This document shows positions 17,521 to 26,417 of a stretch of DNA of 64,000 nt, one piece after another; the first letter of the stretch is position 1; each line of letters opens with the position of its first letter. The position numbers were made by a program, and so were the translations under genes. Source of the stretch: Enterovibrio sp045679545 (lineage in GTDB: Bacteria > Pseudomonadota > Gammaproteobacteria > Enterobacterales > Vibrionaceae). The notes below the pieces were generated by a model, which ran no database searches, was not told the origin of the DNA, and saw nothing but the letters and a program-made list of their open reading frames with translations. The stretch lies in the NCBI RefSeq assembly GCF_045679545.1, contig NZ_CP166195.1, forward strand, positions 434,001-498,000, written 5' to 3'.

Positions 17521-17535
17521 TTGTCAGAATGAGAA
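17521..17535. promoter_or_regulatory. Candidate SypG-binding site upstream of sypA
   Basis: The minus strand reads TTCTCATTCTGACAA, close to the SypG-binding element described for Vibrio fischeri (TTCTCA-N3-TG..., from memory). It ends 62 bases before the -24 element. Confidence 0.65.
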
Positions 17536-17596
17536 ACCTCTTGTCCAACCATGACATAATCAGCCTATCTTATTGTTTAAAAACAATATAATTAAT

Positions 17597-17612
17597 TGGC
17601 ATGCATTTCGCT
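17597..17612 (+). promoter_or_regulatory. Sigma-54 promoter of the sypA-sypG operon
   Basis: TGGCATGCATTTCGCT has GG and GC at the exact 12-base offset of sigma-54 promoters; the one departure in the -12 element is C for T. Predicted start is about 17624, 25 bases before the sypA ATG. Confidence 0.8.
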
Positions 17613-17648
17613 TAGTCAACAGTATTCATAACGGAGAGGCAACACATC

Positions 17649-17972
17649 ATGCAAATCGAACGTATCCAACAACCAGACGATACCCTTTTGATCCTGATAC
17701 AAGGGGACATGGATGCTCAAGGCTGTAGCGAGCTTCAACCTGAGCTTGATGCACTGGTTGGCAGCGATGATTTACCGGACATTACCTTGAACCTTGGTCA
17801 AGTAGACTTCTTGGACAGCTCCGGTATTGGCGCCATCGTCTTCCTGTTCAAGCGATTGAAAGCGTCCGGCAAAACCTTGGTACTGACCCATGTTCACGGG
17901 CAGCCCATGGAAATCATCCAGCTGTTGCGTATTAACAGCGCTATTTCCGTCGAAGCTGCTCCTGTCAGCTAA
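17649..17972 (+). CDS. sypA: STAS-domain biofilm regulator SypA
   Basis: A 107-residue single-domain anti-sigma-factor-antagonist (STAS) protein. The phosphorylation loop reads VDFLDSSGIGAIVFLF with candidate Ser57/Ser58; in V. fischeri SypA the equivalent serine (about 56) is phosphorylated by SypE and controls biofilm formation. It is cytoplasmic. GGAGAGG lies 10-16 bases before the ATG. It is the first gene of a tight sypA-sypG run under a sigma-54 promoter, and its regulator SypE is encoded four genes on. Confidence 0.93.
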   Translation: MQIERIQQPDDTLLILIQGDMDAQGCSELQPELDALVGSDDLPDITLNLGQVDFLDSSGIGAIVFLFKRLKASGKTLVLTHVHGQPMEIIQLLRINSAISVEAAPVS

Positions 17973-18000
17973 TTGCTCGCAGACCGACAAAGGAAACGTC

Positions 18001-18810
18001 ATGAGAAAATTTTTCGCTCTCGTCGTCTTCATCAGTTTGACATCGGGTTGCACCATGTTCCCCGATGACGGCCAAGGTGGCATGGCTGAGCGTCACTACT
18101 CTTCGCTCTCTCCCGTTTTAGCCGACCAACCATTGGGCCCTGAACATGGACTACGTTTTGAGTGGGAATTATCTGCTCGTCACTTAGATGTATTGGTATT
18201 AGAAGGTGCAGAATTGTGTTTCCCAGCAACTGTGCTGCAAGCTCGCCGCATGCAAGATCGCATTGTCCGAGAGCTCCATGGCGGCCTAGAATTCGATGCT
18301 GCTAACGATCTCATTATTCAACGCACGTCCCTTGAGCGCCTTGAAAAACAATTGGATGCAGTGAAACAAAGCGGTGCTTGCGTCCCCCAAGCTACCAATA
18401 ACTATGCTTCTTCATCGCAACTCGCTGCCGACGTTGATGCCTTACTCAATGTCGATAATCAATTTGCTGTTAACTCTCCTGAAGTCAATCCAAAATACAT
18501 GGGACAATTGGCCGAAGCCGCTCATCTTCTCCGAGATGCCCCTCAATACGCACTACACATTACGGGACATACCGACTCCGTCGGTAATGAAGCAGCAAAC
18601 CAAGCGCTGTCGCTTGCCAGAGCCAATCAAGTCAGACGCTATCTTCAAATTTTCGGTATTGCGCCATCGCGCATCACCGTAGCAGCGGTTGGCGCTAACG
18701 ATCCGCTGTTTAAGGGTAACGCCCCACAAGAGCGCCTCGTGAATCGTCGTGTTTCGATAGAACTCATTGAACGTACGCAGGCTGAAATCCATTCAGGAGC
18801 AACACAATGA
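18001..18810 (+). CDS. sypB: OmpA-family lipoprotein SypB
   Basis: An outer-membrane lipoprotein of about 269 residues. Signal MRKFFALVVFISLTSGC ends in a lipobox with Cys17. The C-terminal half (about 150-260) is an OmpA peptidoglycan-binding domain with HITGHTDSVGNEAANQALS and RVNRR-like NRRVSIELI. I chose ATG 18001, preceded by AAAGGAAA, over the longer frame starting at 17890 inside sypA. It follows sypA by 28 bases and overlaps sypC by four bases (ATGA). It is presumed to anchor or help export the syp polysaccharide. Confidence 0.92.
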   Translation: MRKFFALVVFISLTSGCTMFPDDGQGGMAERHYSSLSPVLADQPLGPEHGLRFEWELSARHLDVLVLEGAELCFPATVLQARRMQDRIVRELHGGLEFDAANDLIIQRTSLERLEKQLDAVKQSGACVPQATNNYASSSQLAADVDALLNVDNQFAVNSPEVNPKYMGQLAEAAHLLRDAPQYALHITGHTDSVGNEAANQALSLARANQVRRYLQIFGIAPSRITVAAVGANDPLFKGNAPQERLVNRRVSIELIERTQAEIHSGATQ

Positions 18811-20909
18811 AACGCTTCCTGACTTTTGTCCTGTTAACACTGCTGAGCAGCATGGTCGCCCATGCAGAAGAGTATAAAGTGCAGATTGGCGATTTGGTCG
18901 CCATCATGTTGCCGGGGGAAGTCACGCTAAATCAAGAGTTTCAAATTGACCGTCAAGGTCGCCTGACCTTGCCTGAGGTGGGCATGATTCAAGCCGAAGG
19001 GATGACAGAAGAAGTTCTGTCTGCCGCCGTACAAGAGACATTAGGCACAGTGATCCGTGATCTGTCTTCTCTGCAAGTGTTCGTGAGCAAACGACAGCTT
19101 CTCATCACTATTCAAGGCTATGTGGTCGAACCCGGTGAATTCACTCTGCAAGACAATGCATCAATTCAAATGGCGCTGTATGCGGCGGGTGGGCTTCGCC
19201 CCGGCGCACAACTCGACCGTTTTCAGCTTCGTCGCGGCGAAGACATCATGATCTTTGACTACAAACAATTCCTCGATTCGGGCGACGAAGAATTACTGCC
19301 AGAACTTAAATCACTGGATACCTTATTCATTCCAGCCTCTCCAATGACAGGTAACGTTGAGCAAAGCTTCGACCCTTCAAAACTGGCGGACTCTGGCGAT
19401 GCTGCAGATGACAGAAAAGCGATCAAAGTATTTGGTGAAGTGATCCGCCCCGGCAGTTTTTCCGCCAAAGATGAAAACAATTTAGTGGATCTATTAATGC
19501 GTGCGGGCGGTGTAACACGCTTTGCAGCGGTTGAGCAGATTCGTGTCATATCCCAAAGCGAGCCGCGTATTTTCAACCTCAAACAATATCTAGACAGCGG
19601 TAACGAAGCCCTACTGCCCAACATTGTGGAAGGCTCCACCATCTTTGTGCCCAAACAAGAAGAAGAGATCAAAACCGGCTCAAACACCGTGTATGTGATG
19701 GGTGAAGTCGCCAAACCCGGCGCCTATGAAGGCAAAGAAGGGGCGACCTTTATCGATATTCTCGCCAATGCCGGTGGCCCGACTCGTTTTGCTGAAAGCC
19801 GCCAAATACGCATTATTAAAGCCAACGGCGACACAGTTCCCTTCGACCTCACCCTGTTTTCAGAAGGTAAACTAACAGGCCCGCTTCCTCTTGTTTCGCC
19901 CGGTGACGCAATATTCGTCCCCGAAAAACTCGACATGAATGAGAAATCTTGGCTCAAAGTCTCACCAGACCGAGCGGTGCGCGTGCTGGGTGAAGTGGTG
20001 CGACCTAGCCGTGTGGAATGGTCAAGCGAGATGTCATTGCTGGACTTACTCGCCCACGTGGGCGGCCCAACTTCACGCGCTGACACCAGTAAAATCGAAG
20101 TGGTAACGCCCTTATCAGCCACACAATCCAAACTTTACGTATTCAATCTTGACACCTTCATTCGAGACGGCCAATCAGACTCAGAGTTGCCCCCCATCAA
20201 TGCCGGGTCGACCATACGCGTACATGATTTGCCTGATGATCCGACAGAAAACAAAGCCAAGTGGATTCGCCAAAGCTCAGACACGTCGATTTATGTATTT
20301 GGCCAAGTGGGTGCACCGGGGCGCTATAAGTTCACTGAAGAAATGCATTTTCTGGATATTCTGTCTGCTGCGGATGGCCCGACCGCCACGGCAGATATTC
20401 ACAATATTCGCATCACGCATCTTGATGGCAAAATAGCCCGCGTCAGCAAACTGAACCTTGCCCTATTTTTCGAAACGGGCGATGCGTCACTGCTGCCCGA
20501 AGTGAACATTGGCGACACCATTTACATTCCAGAAAAAAATCGTCATTGGCTTGATCGCCCGAAAGAGCAAACCATCCGAGTGCTTGGCGCGGTGAGTCGC
20601 CCAGGGCGCTATGACTTTGATGATCATATGACCATTTTGGACTTGCTGGCAGAAGCAGGTGGCCCAAGCTCAAATGCTTATATTGAAAAAATCACGGTAG
20701 TGAATATGTCCTGCTGCCGTGATCAAGCACGAACTTTTGACCTGTCTGAATTTAGCCGTACTGCACGTTTCCAAGATTTGCCTGTTTTACGCGTTGGTGA
20801 CACGGTTTATGTGCCAACTCAAGAAGAAAGTACCGCTGAAAAAATCCGTCAGGGTATTACGGACATCTTCCAACTTGTCGGCATCGCTGCACTAATAGGA
20901 GTTTTGTAA
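18807..20909 (+). CDS. sypC: Polysaccharide export protein SypC with six SLBB-type repeats
   Basis: A 700-residue Wza/Gfc-type export protein. Signal peptide MKRFLTFVLLTLLSSMVAHA is followed by the Poly_export domain (YKVQIGDLVAIMLPGE, about 24-100). Six SLBB-like repeats then recur, each with a core like GEVIRPGSF or GEVAKPGAY followed by a hydrophobic DLL/DIL...GGPT segment. A hydrophobic C-terminal segment (DIFQLVGIAALIGVL) ends the protein. The mature N-terminus lacks the lipobox Cys of Wza. It should form the outer-membrane/periplasmic exit channel working with SypD and SypO. It overlaps sypB at its start and shares a base with sypD at its end (TAATG). Confidence 0.92.
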   Translation: MKRFLTFVLLTLLSSMVAHAEEYKVQIGDLVAIMLPGEVTLNQEFQIDRQGRLTLPEVGMIQAEGMTEEVLSAAVQETLGTVIRDLSSLQVFVSKRQLLITIQGYVVEPGEFTLQDNASIQMALYAAGGLRPGAQLDRFQLRRGEDIMIFDYKQFLDSGDEELLPELKSLDTLFIPASPMTGNVEQSFDPSKLADSGDAADDRKAIKVFGEVIRPGSFSAKDENNLVDLLMRAGGVTRFAAVEQIRVISQSEPRIFNLKQYLDSGNEALLPNIVEGSTIFVPKQEEEIKTGSNTVYVMGEVAKPGAYEGKEGATFIDILANAGGPTRFAESRQIRIIKANGDTVPFDLTLFSEGKLTGPLPLVSPGDAIFVPEKLDMNEKSWLKVSPDRAVRVLGEVVRPSRVEWSSEMSLLDLLAHVGGPTSRADTSKIEVVTPLSATQSKLYVFNLDTFIRDGQSDSELPPINAGSTIRVHDLPDDPTENKAKWIRQSSDTSIYVFGQVGAPGRYKFTEEMHFLDILSAADGPTATADIHNIRITHLDGKIARVSKLNLALFFETGDASLLPEVNIGDTIYIPEKNRHWLDRPKEQTIRVLGAVSRPGRYDFDDHMTILDLLAEAGGPSSNAYIEKITVVNMSCCRDQARTFDLSEFSRTARFQDLPVLRVGDTVYVPTQEESTAEKIRQGITDIFQLVGIAALIGVL

Positions 20910-21616
20910 TGATAATCCCTCCATGGAACGTTGAAGTTGAGCGGATCTATTTTCAGATTGTCCGCAATGATTACAAAACGCTGGCACTCACCGCGACAGA
21001 GTCAGGCGAAGGTGTGACCTCTTTGGCGAGTGCCATTGCACACCGATCACTACTGGCAGGAAAATCCACACTGGTGGTAGATTTGAATCTTTATCATCCG
21101 AGCCTTGAAAGCCAAGGGATGACTGTCACGACTTATGACAATCATCGCTTACCCAGCCCTGAATTGGTTGGCGTGTCAGGCGAAAACACCTTCTTCACAG
21201 GGATCATCGCCCCCTCTAAGCGTGAGACCATTATGGAATTGCGCCGTCCCGGTTCACTGGAAGACTATGTGAAGCAATGGCACAAAGATTTCGATTTGGT
21301 CATCTTCGATACCTCCCCTATTTCCCGAATGAATGCGAACAACATTCCTCCCGAGCGTGTTGCGGCAGCAGCAGATGGCACCATCATGGTGGTGATGACT
21401 GGGCAAACCACAGAAGCGCAAGCTGCGGAATCGGTGAAAAAGCTTAATGATGCTGGCGCGCATTTATTGGGTTGTGTACTCAACGACAAAAACAATCCGT
21501 CCCTTAAGGTTGAAATACTGCGCGAAATTGGGCGCATTACTAAACGCATGCCCAAACTGGCAGCGCGCTTAAGAAAAGCCATTTTAAGCAGCCATTTGTT
21601 GTCACTGGAGATTTAG
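20909..21616 (+). CDS. sypD: Wzc/CpsD-like tyrosine-kinase-fold protein SypD, Walker A lysine absent
   Basis: A 235-residue cytoplasmic protein of the bacterial tyrosine autokinase/MinD fold, partner of the chain-length protein SypO. The Walker A position reads TESGEGVTSLAS, where kinases have GEGKT/S, so the catalytic Lys is Val. Walker A' is TLVVDLNLYHPS and Walker B is LVIFDTSPIS. The C-terminus (LRKAILSSHLLSLEI) has no tyrosine cluster. Active autophosphorylation is therefore doubtful; it may act as a nucleotide-poor scaffold. A stand-alone kinase domain with a separate Wzz-type membrane protein is the CpsC/CpsD-like arrangement. Confidence 0.87.
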   Translation: MIIPPWNVEVERIYFQIVRNDYKTLALTATESGEGVTSLASAIAHRSLLAGKSTLVVDLNLYHPSLESQGMTVTTYDNHRLPSPELVGVSGENTFFTGIIAPSKRETIMELRRPGSLEDYVKQWHKDFDLVIFDTSPISRMNANNIPPERVAAAADGTIMVVMTGQTTEAQAAESVKKLNDAGAHLLGCVLNDKNNPSLKVEILREIGRITKRMPKLAARLRKAILSSHLLSLEI

Positions 21617-21618
21617 TC

Positions 21619-23160
21619 ATGGTGTCTATTGTGAGCATCCAATGTCGACCAGCAAGCCTTAAAACCGTCAGTAATGCCAGAAAGGTAATTGGCGAAACAC
21701 TGAAAAAGCGCGGCGTGGGTGATCATCTGTCTAACAAAATCCAGTTGTGCTTTTCCGAAGCCGCAGCCAACTTGGTGAACCACGCCTCTCCATCACCCAC
21801 ATTTATTGGTGTTGAACTAGAATGCCAAAATGAATCATGGTTGCTGCATCTTTCCGATGATGGGCAAAGCTGGAACCCCACACTTCCAGACAGAGTACAA
21901 ACCTTAGATACCTTCGAAGAAAAAGAAGGCGGTCGCGGATTGGCATTGCTCCAAAGCCTGACCGATGACCTTGAGTACACCAAGCGCAGCACCTTTGGTG
22001 CAAACCGCTTTACATTGAAATGGATGATCCAACAGATCACCACCAAGCCCAGCGTGCTAATTGTGGAAGATGATGACAGTCAGCGACGCCTCTACAGTGC
22101 TTATCTGTCAGAACATTACAGGATCTTTGAAGCGAATGACGGCGAGAAAGCCCTCGAATTCTTGAAGCACAATTCTGTCGATTTAGTCATCTCAGACATT
22201 CGCATGCCAGGCATGGATGGGTTGAGCCTCAAAAAGGCACTTCATGAACATACCAACACCCTGCTCACACCCTTTATCTTTTTGACCTTTTCCGACAACC
22301 CCGAAACACGAAACGATGCACTGGGATTAGGTATTGATGACTATATGCTCAAGCCAGTGTCCAAGACCTCGCTGATGCAAAGCGTACAACGCGTATTGAA
22401 TCGATCAGACCAAATCTACCGCCAACTCACCGACAAGATAAATCAGCGCATTACCAACGCGCTCACCCCTTCTTTACCACGCTCCTCACACGGATGGGAA
22501 ATGACGGTGGCGAGCAGAAATACCGGGATAGGTGGCGGGGATCTGGTGCTATACCGCGACACGAAAGATTTTCTCATGCTCAACGTGGCAGACGTCATGG
22601 GCCATGATGTAGCGGCCAAGTTTTTCTCCTACGCCTATGGTGGTTATCTGCGCGGCCTGATGTATCAGGTGGAAGCGGAAGAAGCACCTTGCGCAACCCT
22701 ATTGAATCGTCTTTCGGACTGTGCCCTTGACGATAACTTGCTCTCTCAAGTTATCCTCACCTGCTGCTCTGTCGCATTGTTTGATGACGGCAAGATTCAG
22801 ATGGCCAGCGCGGGGCATCCTGCTCCCTTTAAAGTCTGCACCAACTCAGTACAAACCTTAGACATAGGCGGTATTCTGCCCGGTGTTTTGTATGGCGCGG
22901 AGTACGACTTGCTGACACTCAACCTAAAGGAAGGTGAACGAATTGCGATTTATACTGATGGTCTTTTTGAATCAGCAGAAGATAACGCGGCACGACAAAT
23001 ACTCACTGACAAAGTGATGGAAACATTGCAGCAAACACTGAAACAGCCTCTTCAAGAAGCCACAGATTCGGTGATGCAGTCCTTTGAGCGCTATGGCGAA
23101 AGACACAAAGATGACGCAACGCTTATATTGATTCAACGCACCCCGTCGGAAAACCTATAA
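21619..23160 (+). CDS. sypE: SypE: RsbW-like kinase, receiver and PP2C phosphatase
   Basis: A 513-residue three-domain regulator. Residues 1-135 are a serine-kinase HATPase domain of the RsbW type (EAAANLVNHA N-box; GGRGLALLQS G-box). Residues 147-265 are a receiver (LIVEDDDSQ; phospho-acceptor in ISDIRMPG; LKPVSK). Residues 290-510 are a SpoIIE/PP2C phosphatase (GGGDLVLYRD, NVADVMGHD, ASAGHPAPF, YTDGLFES, KDDATLILI). In V. fischeri SypE phosphorylates and dephosphorylates SypA, switching biofilm formation. All three domains look intact. It starts two bases after the sypD stop. Confidence 0.94.
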   Translation: MVSIVSIQCRPASLKTVSNARKVIGETLKKRGVGDHLSNKIQLCFSEAAANLVNHASPSPTFIGVELECQNESWLLHLSDDGQSWNPTLPDRVQTLDTFEEKEGGRGLALLQSLTDDLEYTKRSTFGANRFTLKWMIQQITTKPSVLIVEDDDSQRRLYSAYLSEHYRIFEANDGEKALEFLKHNSVDLVISDIRMPGMDGLSLKKALHEHTNTLLTPFIFLTFSDNPETRNDALGLGIDDYMLKPVSKTSLMQSVQRVLNRSDQIYRQLTDKINQRITNALTPSLPRSSHGWEMTVASRNTGIGGGDLVLYRDTKDFLMLNVADVMGHDVAAKFFSYAYGGYLRGLMYQVEAEEAPCATLLNRLSDCALDDNLLSQVILTCCSVALFDDGKIQMASAGHPAPFKVCTNSVQTLDIGGILPGVLYGAEYDLLTLNLKEGERIAIYTDGLFESAEDNAARQILTDKVMETLQQTLKQPLQEATDSVMQSFERYGERHKDDATLILIQRTPSENL

Positions 23161-23268
23161 GCCCGCAAACTGTACTAAACTCTAAGGCGCAACCATTCAT
23201 TATTGAGGCTGATGTTTCAATAACTAAACTTACTACAAGGGGGCGCTCTGAATATTAATCTTAAAACA

Positions 23269-26200
23269 GTGTTTATTACTGTTGTCACTAGCACCCTCAT
23301 ATTGATCACGTTCATTGTGATGTCTTTTATGCATCACCTTGAGACAGACGCCGACACCCCTGACAACCATATTCAGCAAATTGCCAATATTTCTGCGTTC
23401 GCGGCACATGATTATATTAATAACAAAGACCTCGAAGGACTGAAATCATTCACCGATCGTGTCGTCAAAGAGGAAAACTTTACCTTCCTAAGCGTCGAGC
23501 AAGAAGGCAACGTGATCGCTTACAGCCAACTTGAAAAAAGTGCTTCGGGCGAATTGAAAACAAAGAATGCGCCCATTGGAGACAAAAACGCCCCAATGGG
23601 ATGGATAGTGATTGGTTTTTACAATACCGCGCCCTCCCCCGTCGCTGTGATTTCTGACCATTTACTTATTTGGGGAACCTTGTGTGTTGGGCTGCTTTCT
23701 ATTGTATTGATTCACATAATGATGGTTGTCGTGACTCGCCCACTTCGCCAATTACATGACATCAATGAGACTTCTGACTCTCCCTCTCGTTTTCAGTTTT
23801 TCTATCAAAATGATGTCAGCGAAACCGTAAAGATGGTTAACGCCATGCGCGAAAAGCTGGATAGCAGCTATAACGAATTACACGCATCATTGAAGCATCA
23901 AAAATATTCTTACAGTGAAGCTCGCCAAATTGAGGAGAAAAACGAAGCCATTTATAACGCTTCTCACGATGCCATTATTGTGGCAAATGACAATGACATC
24001 ATTATTGAATTTAGCCCCGTCGCGGAGCAAATATTTGGGTGGGAGCGCCACGAAATCGTGGGTAAATCGATGGCCGATACCATTGTCCCAAAAGTCATGC
24101 GTGAGGCGCATATTAAAGGGATGCGACATTTCCTTTCTACCGGTGAAGGGCCCGTATTAAATCAACGCATTGAGCTTTCGGCAATAAGACGCAGCGGGCG
24201 TGAATTTCCCATCGAAATTTCCATTTCCCCAGCGAAAACAGAGCAAGGACATATTTTTGTCTCTTACATTCGCGATATTACCCAGCAACTGAACGACCAA
24301 ACTGAACTTAAAATTGCCGCCCATGCATTTGAATCATCCGAAGCCATGTTCATCTCAGACAGCAAAGGGCACATCATTCGTACCAACCCCGCCTTTACCA
24401 AAATAACGGGTTTTTCCGGGGCAGAGGTGAAGGGCGAAAAACCGCGTTCATTAACGTCCACTCCTCATGATGCCGCATTTCACAAAAGTATATGGCGCAC
24501 TTTATTAGCAAATGGAAGTTGGCAAGGTGAGATAACGTTTTTGCACAAAGAAGGTCGCACCATACCCGTTCGTATGAGCATCACAGCGGTAAAAGATGAA
24601 AATGAGCAACTGACGCACTATGTGGCGCAATTTTTCGATTTAACAGAGCAAAAACACACAGAAACCATCCTATTAGAAGCGCAACAGGCGGCAGAAAACG
24701 CCAATCGCGCAAAGAGCCAATTTCTTGCCGCGATGAGCCATGAAATACGTACCCCTATGAACGGTGTGCTAGGCGTACTTGGTTTGTTAAAAGAAACCCC
24801 TCTAACAGATCAACAGCAAAAACTGGTTCAAACCGCGCGTGAATCTGGTGAGCTTCTTCTCGCCATTATTAACGACATTCTCGATTTTTCAAAAATGGAA
24901 GCGGGCAAGCTGTCTCTTGAGAACAACCCATTTGATATGTTCGATCTGTTCCATCAAACCATTGATATCATGCGCCCTCAAGCAGAGAAAAAGAACCTGC
25001 GGCTCACGGCGAGGATCTCTGACTCCGCGCCACAATGTTTGGTTGGCGACGGCGACAGAATCCGCCAAGTGTTACTTAACCTGCTATCCAATGCGATCAA
25101 GTACACCAAACACGGTTCCGTCACGGTATCGTTAACATCAAACCACCACGGCGCCACTTATAGCCAAATACAAATTGATGTTGTCGATACAGGTATCGGT
25201 ATTGATAGCAGCCATATTCCCACCCTTTTCAATGAGTTCACCATGGCCGAAGGTAACTATGATCGCGGGCACGAAGGGAGCGGTTTGGGGTTAGCCATTT
25301 GCAAACAAATCGTCAACTTAATGGGGGGGGAGCTATCCGTTGTTTCAAGTGTTGGTAAAGGGTCAGTGTTCAGTTTTACGCTGGATTTAGATCTGGCTCA
25401 GCAAGGAGATTGCGCGGTTCGCTCGCCAGAGCCCATCAAAGCCGATGTGCCTATTGCAAAAGATATTCGTATTTTGATGGCGGAAGACAACCCCGCCAAC
25501 CAGATCGTGCTGCGGACTATGCTGGAATTTTCGGGGCTTTCGGTCGATATCGTCAGCAATGGTCAAGAAGCCATCGAAGCGGTCTCCAGCATTCCCTACG
25601 ATATCGTGTTAATGGATATTTCTATGCCCGAAATGGATGGAATGGAAGCCACAAGACGTATTCGAGCGCTCGATTCAGACGCCAAGAATGTCGTGATTAT
25701 TGCGCTCACTGCCCACGCCATTCGTGGTGACAAAGAGCACTTTATCGATGTAGGTATGGACGATTTCGTTTCAAAGCCCTTTACTCGACAAGCCATTCTG
25801 GATTGCCTCGCTCGCTGGCAGCCCAAAGCCATCATTCCAAGTGATGCTGAAGTCGTGAACTTCGATGCGTCAGAGTTAGCGCCCCCAAAAACACAAGAAC
25901 ACGCCAGTTTTCCCCGTGAAGTCACTACCAGCCAAGAAGAAGTCAATGAAGAAACCTTGATGCAATTAGTGAAAGACACTTCCGCTGACGTGGTTCCCAG
26001 CTTGATTGCCTTCTATATCAACGACGCGCAAAAACGCATTGATAACATCAGGGAGGCGGCGGCGAAAAACGACTACTACATCCTCGAATTCGAAGCGCAC
26101 ACGTTAGGCAGTAGCGCTGCGTCTCATGGCAACAGCTTACTGTGCTGTCTTTGCCGGGAAATAGAAAAACACTGCATAAATCAAGACTATGACCAAGCAT

Positions 26201-26313
26201 TGGATACAGCCTCTAAGTTAGACAATAAAGCCCAGGCGTCACTCAATGCATTGGAACAGAGAATGCTTCGCGGTTTCACGGAGCACACTGATTCGAAAAA
26301 TAGTCGCGGGTAG
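23269..26313 (+). CDS. sypF: Hybrid sensor histidine kinase SypF
   Basis: A hybrid kinase of about 1014 residues that feeds phosphate to SypG and probably SypE. Order: membrane segment (2-20), periplasmic sensor (about 25-125), second membrane segment (about 130-155), linker, PAS domains (about 235-345 and 355-465), HisKA with SHEIRTPMNG (His about 491), HATPase (N-box and GSGLGLAICKQ), receiver (MAEDNPANQ; LMDISMPEMDG, Asp about 783), and C-terminal Hpt (EFEAHTLGSSAASHG, His about 944). The listed GTG start has no ribosome site and cuts into the first membrane segment. A CTG at 23248 in the same frame, preceded by AAGGGGG, would add seven residues and may be the true start. Confidence 0.92.
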   Translation: MFITVVTSTLILITFIVMSFMHHLETDADTPDNHIQQIANISAFAAHDYINNKDLEGLKSFTDRVVKEENFTFLSVEQEGNVIAYSQLEKSASGELKTKNAPIGDKNAPMGWIVIGFYNTAPSPVAVISDHLLIWGTLCVGLLSIVLIHIMMVVVTRPLRQLHDINETSDSPSRFQFFYQNDVSETVKMVNAMREKLDSSYNELHASLKHQKYSYSEARQIEEKNEAIYNASHDAIIVANDNDIIIEFSPVAEQIFGWERHEIVGKSMADTIVPKVMREAHIKGMRHFLSTGEGPVLNQRIELSAIRRSGREFPIEISISPAKTEQGHIFVSYIRDITQQLNDQTELKIAAHAFESSEAMFISDSKGHIIRTNPAFTKITGFSGAEVKGEKPRSLTSTPHDAAFHKSIWRTLLANGSWQGEITFLHKEGRTIPVRMSITAVKDENEQLTHYVAQFFDLTEQKHTETILLEAQQAAENANRAKSQFLAAMSHEIRTPMNGVLGVLGLLKETPLTDQQQKLVQTARESGELLLAIINDILDFSKMEAGKLSLENNPFDMFDLFHQTIDIMRPQAEKKNLRLTARISDSAPQCLVGDGDRIRQVLLNLLSNAIKYTKHGSVTVSLTSNHHGATYSQIQIDVVDTGIGIDSSHIPTLFNEFTMAEGNYDRGHEGSGLGLAICKQIVNLMGGELSVVSSVGKGSVFSFTLDLDLAQQGDCAVRSPEPIKADVPIAKDIRILMAEDNPANQIVLRTMLEFSGLSVDIVSNGQEAIEAVSSIPYDIVLMDISMPEMDGMEATRRIRALDSDAKNVVIIALTAHAIRGDKEHFIDVGMDDFVSKPFTRQAILDCLARWQPKAIIPSDAEVVNFDASELAPPKTQEHASFPREVTTSQEEVNEETLMQLVKDTSADVVPSLIAFYINDAQKRIDNIREAAAKNDYYILEFEAHTLGSSAASHGNSLLCCLCREIEKHCINQDYDQALDTASKLDNKAQASLNALEQRMLRGFTEHTDSKNSRG

Positions 26314-26417
26314 AATGTTTTTATCCACACTGAATATACCGATTAACAATACGTTACGTCTCCTTTACCCAGACGTGGTAAGACGCAGGAAGACAGCGAA
26401 AAGGGGATTTTTTCAAC

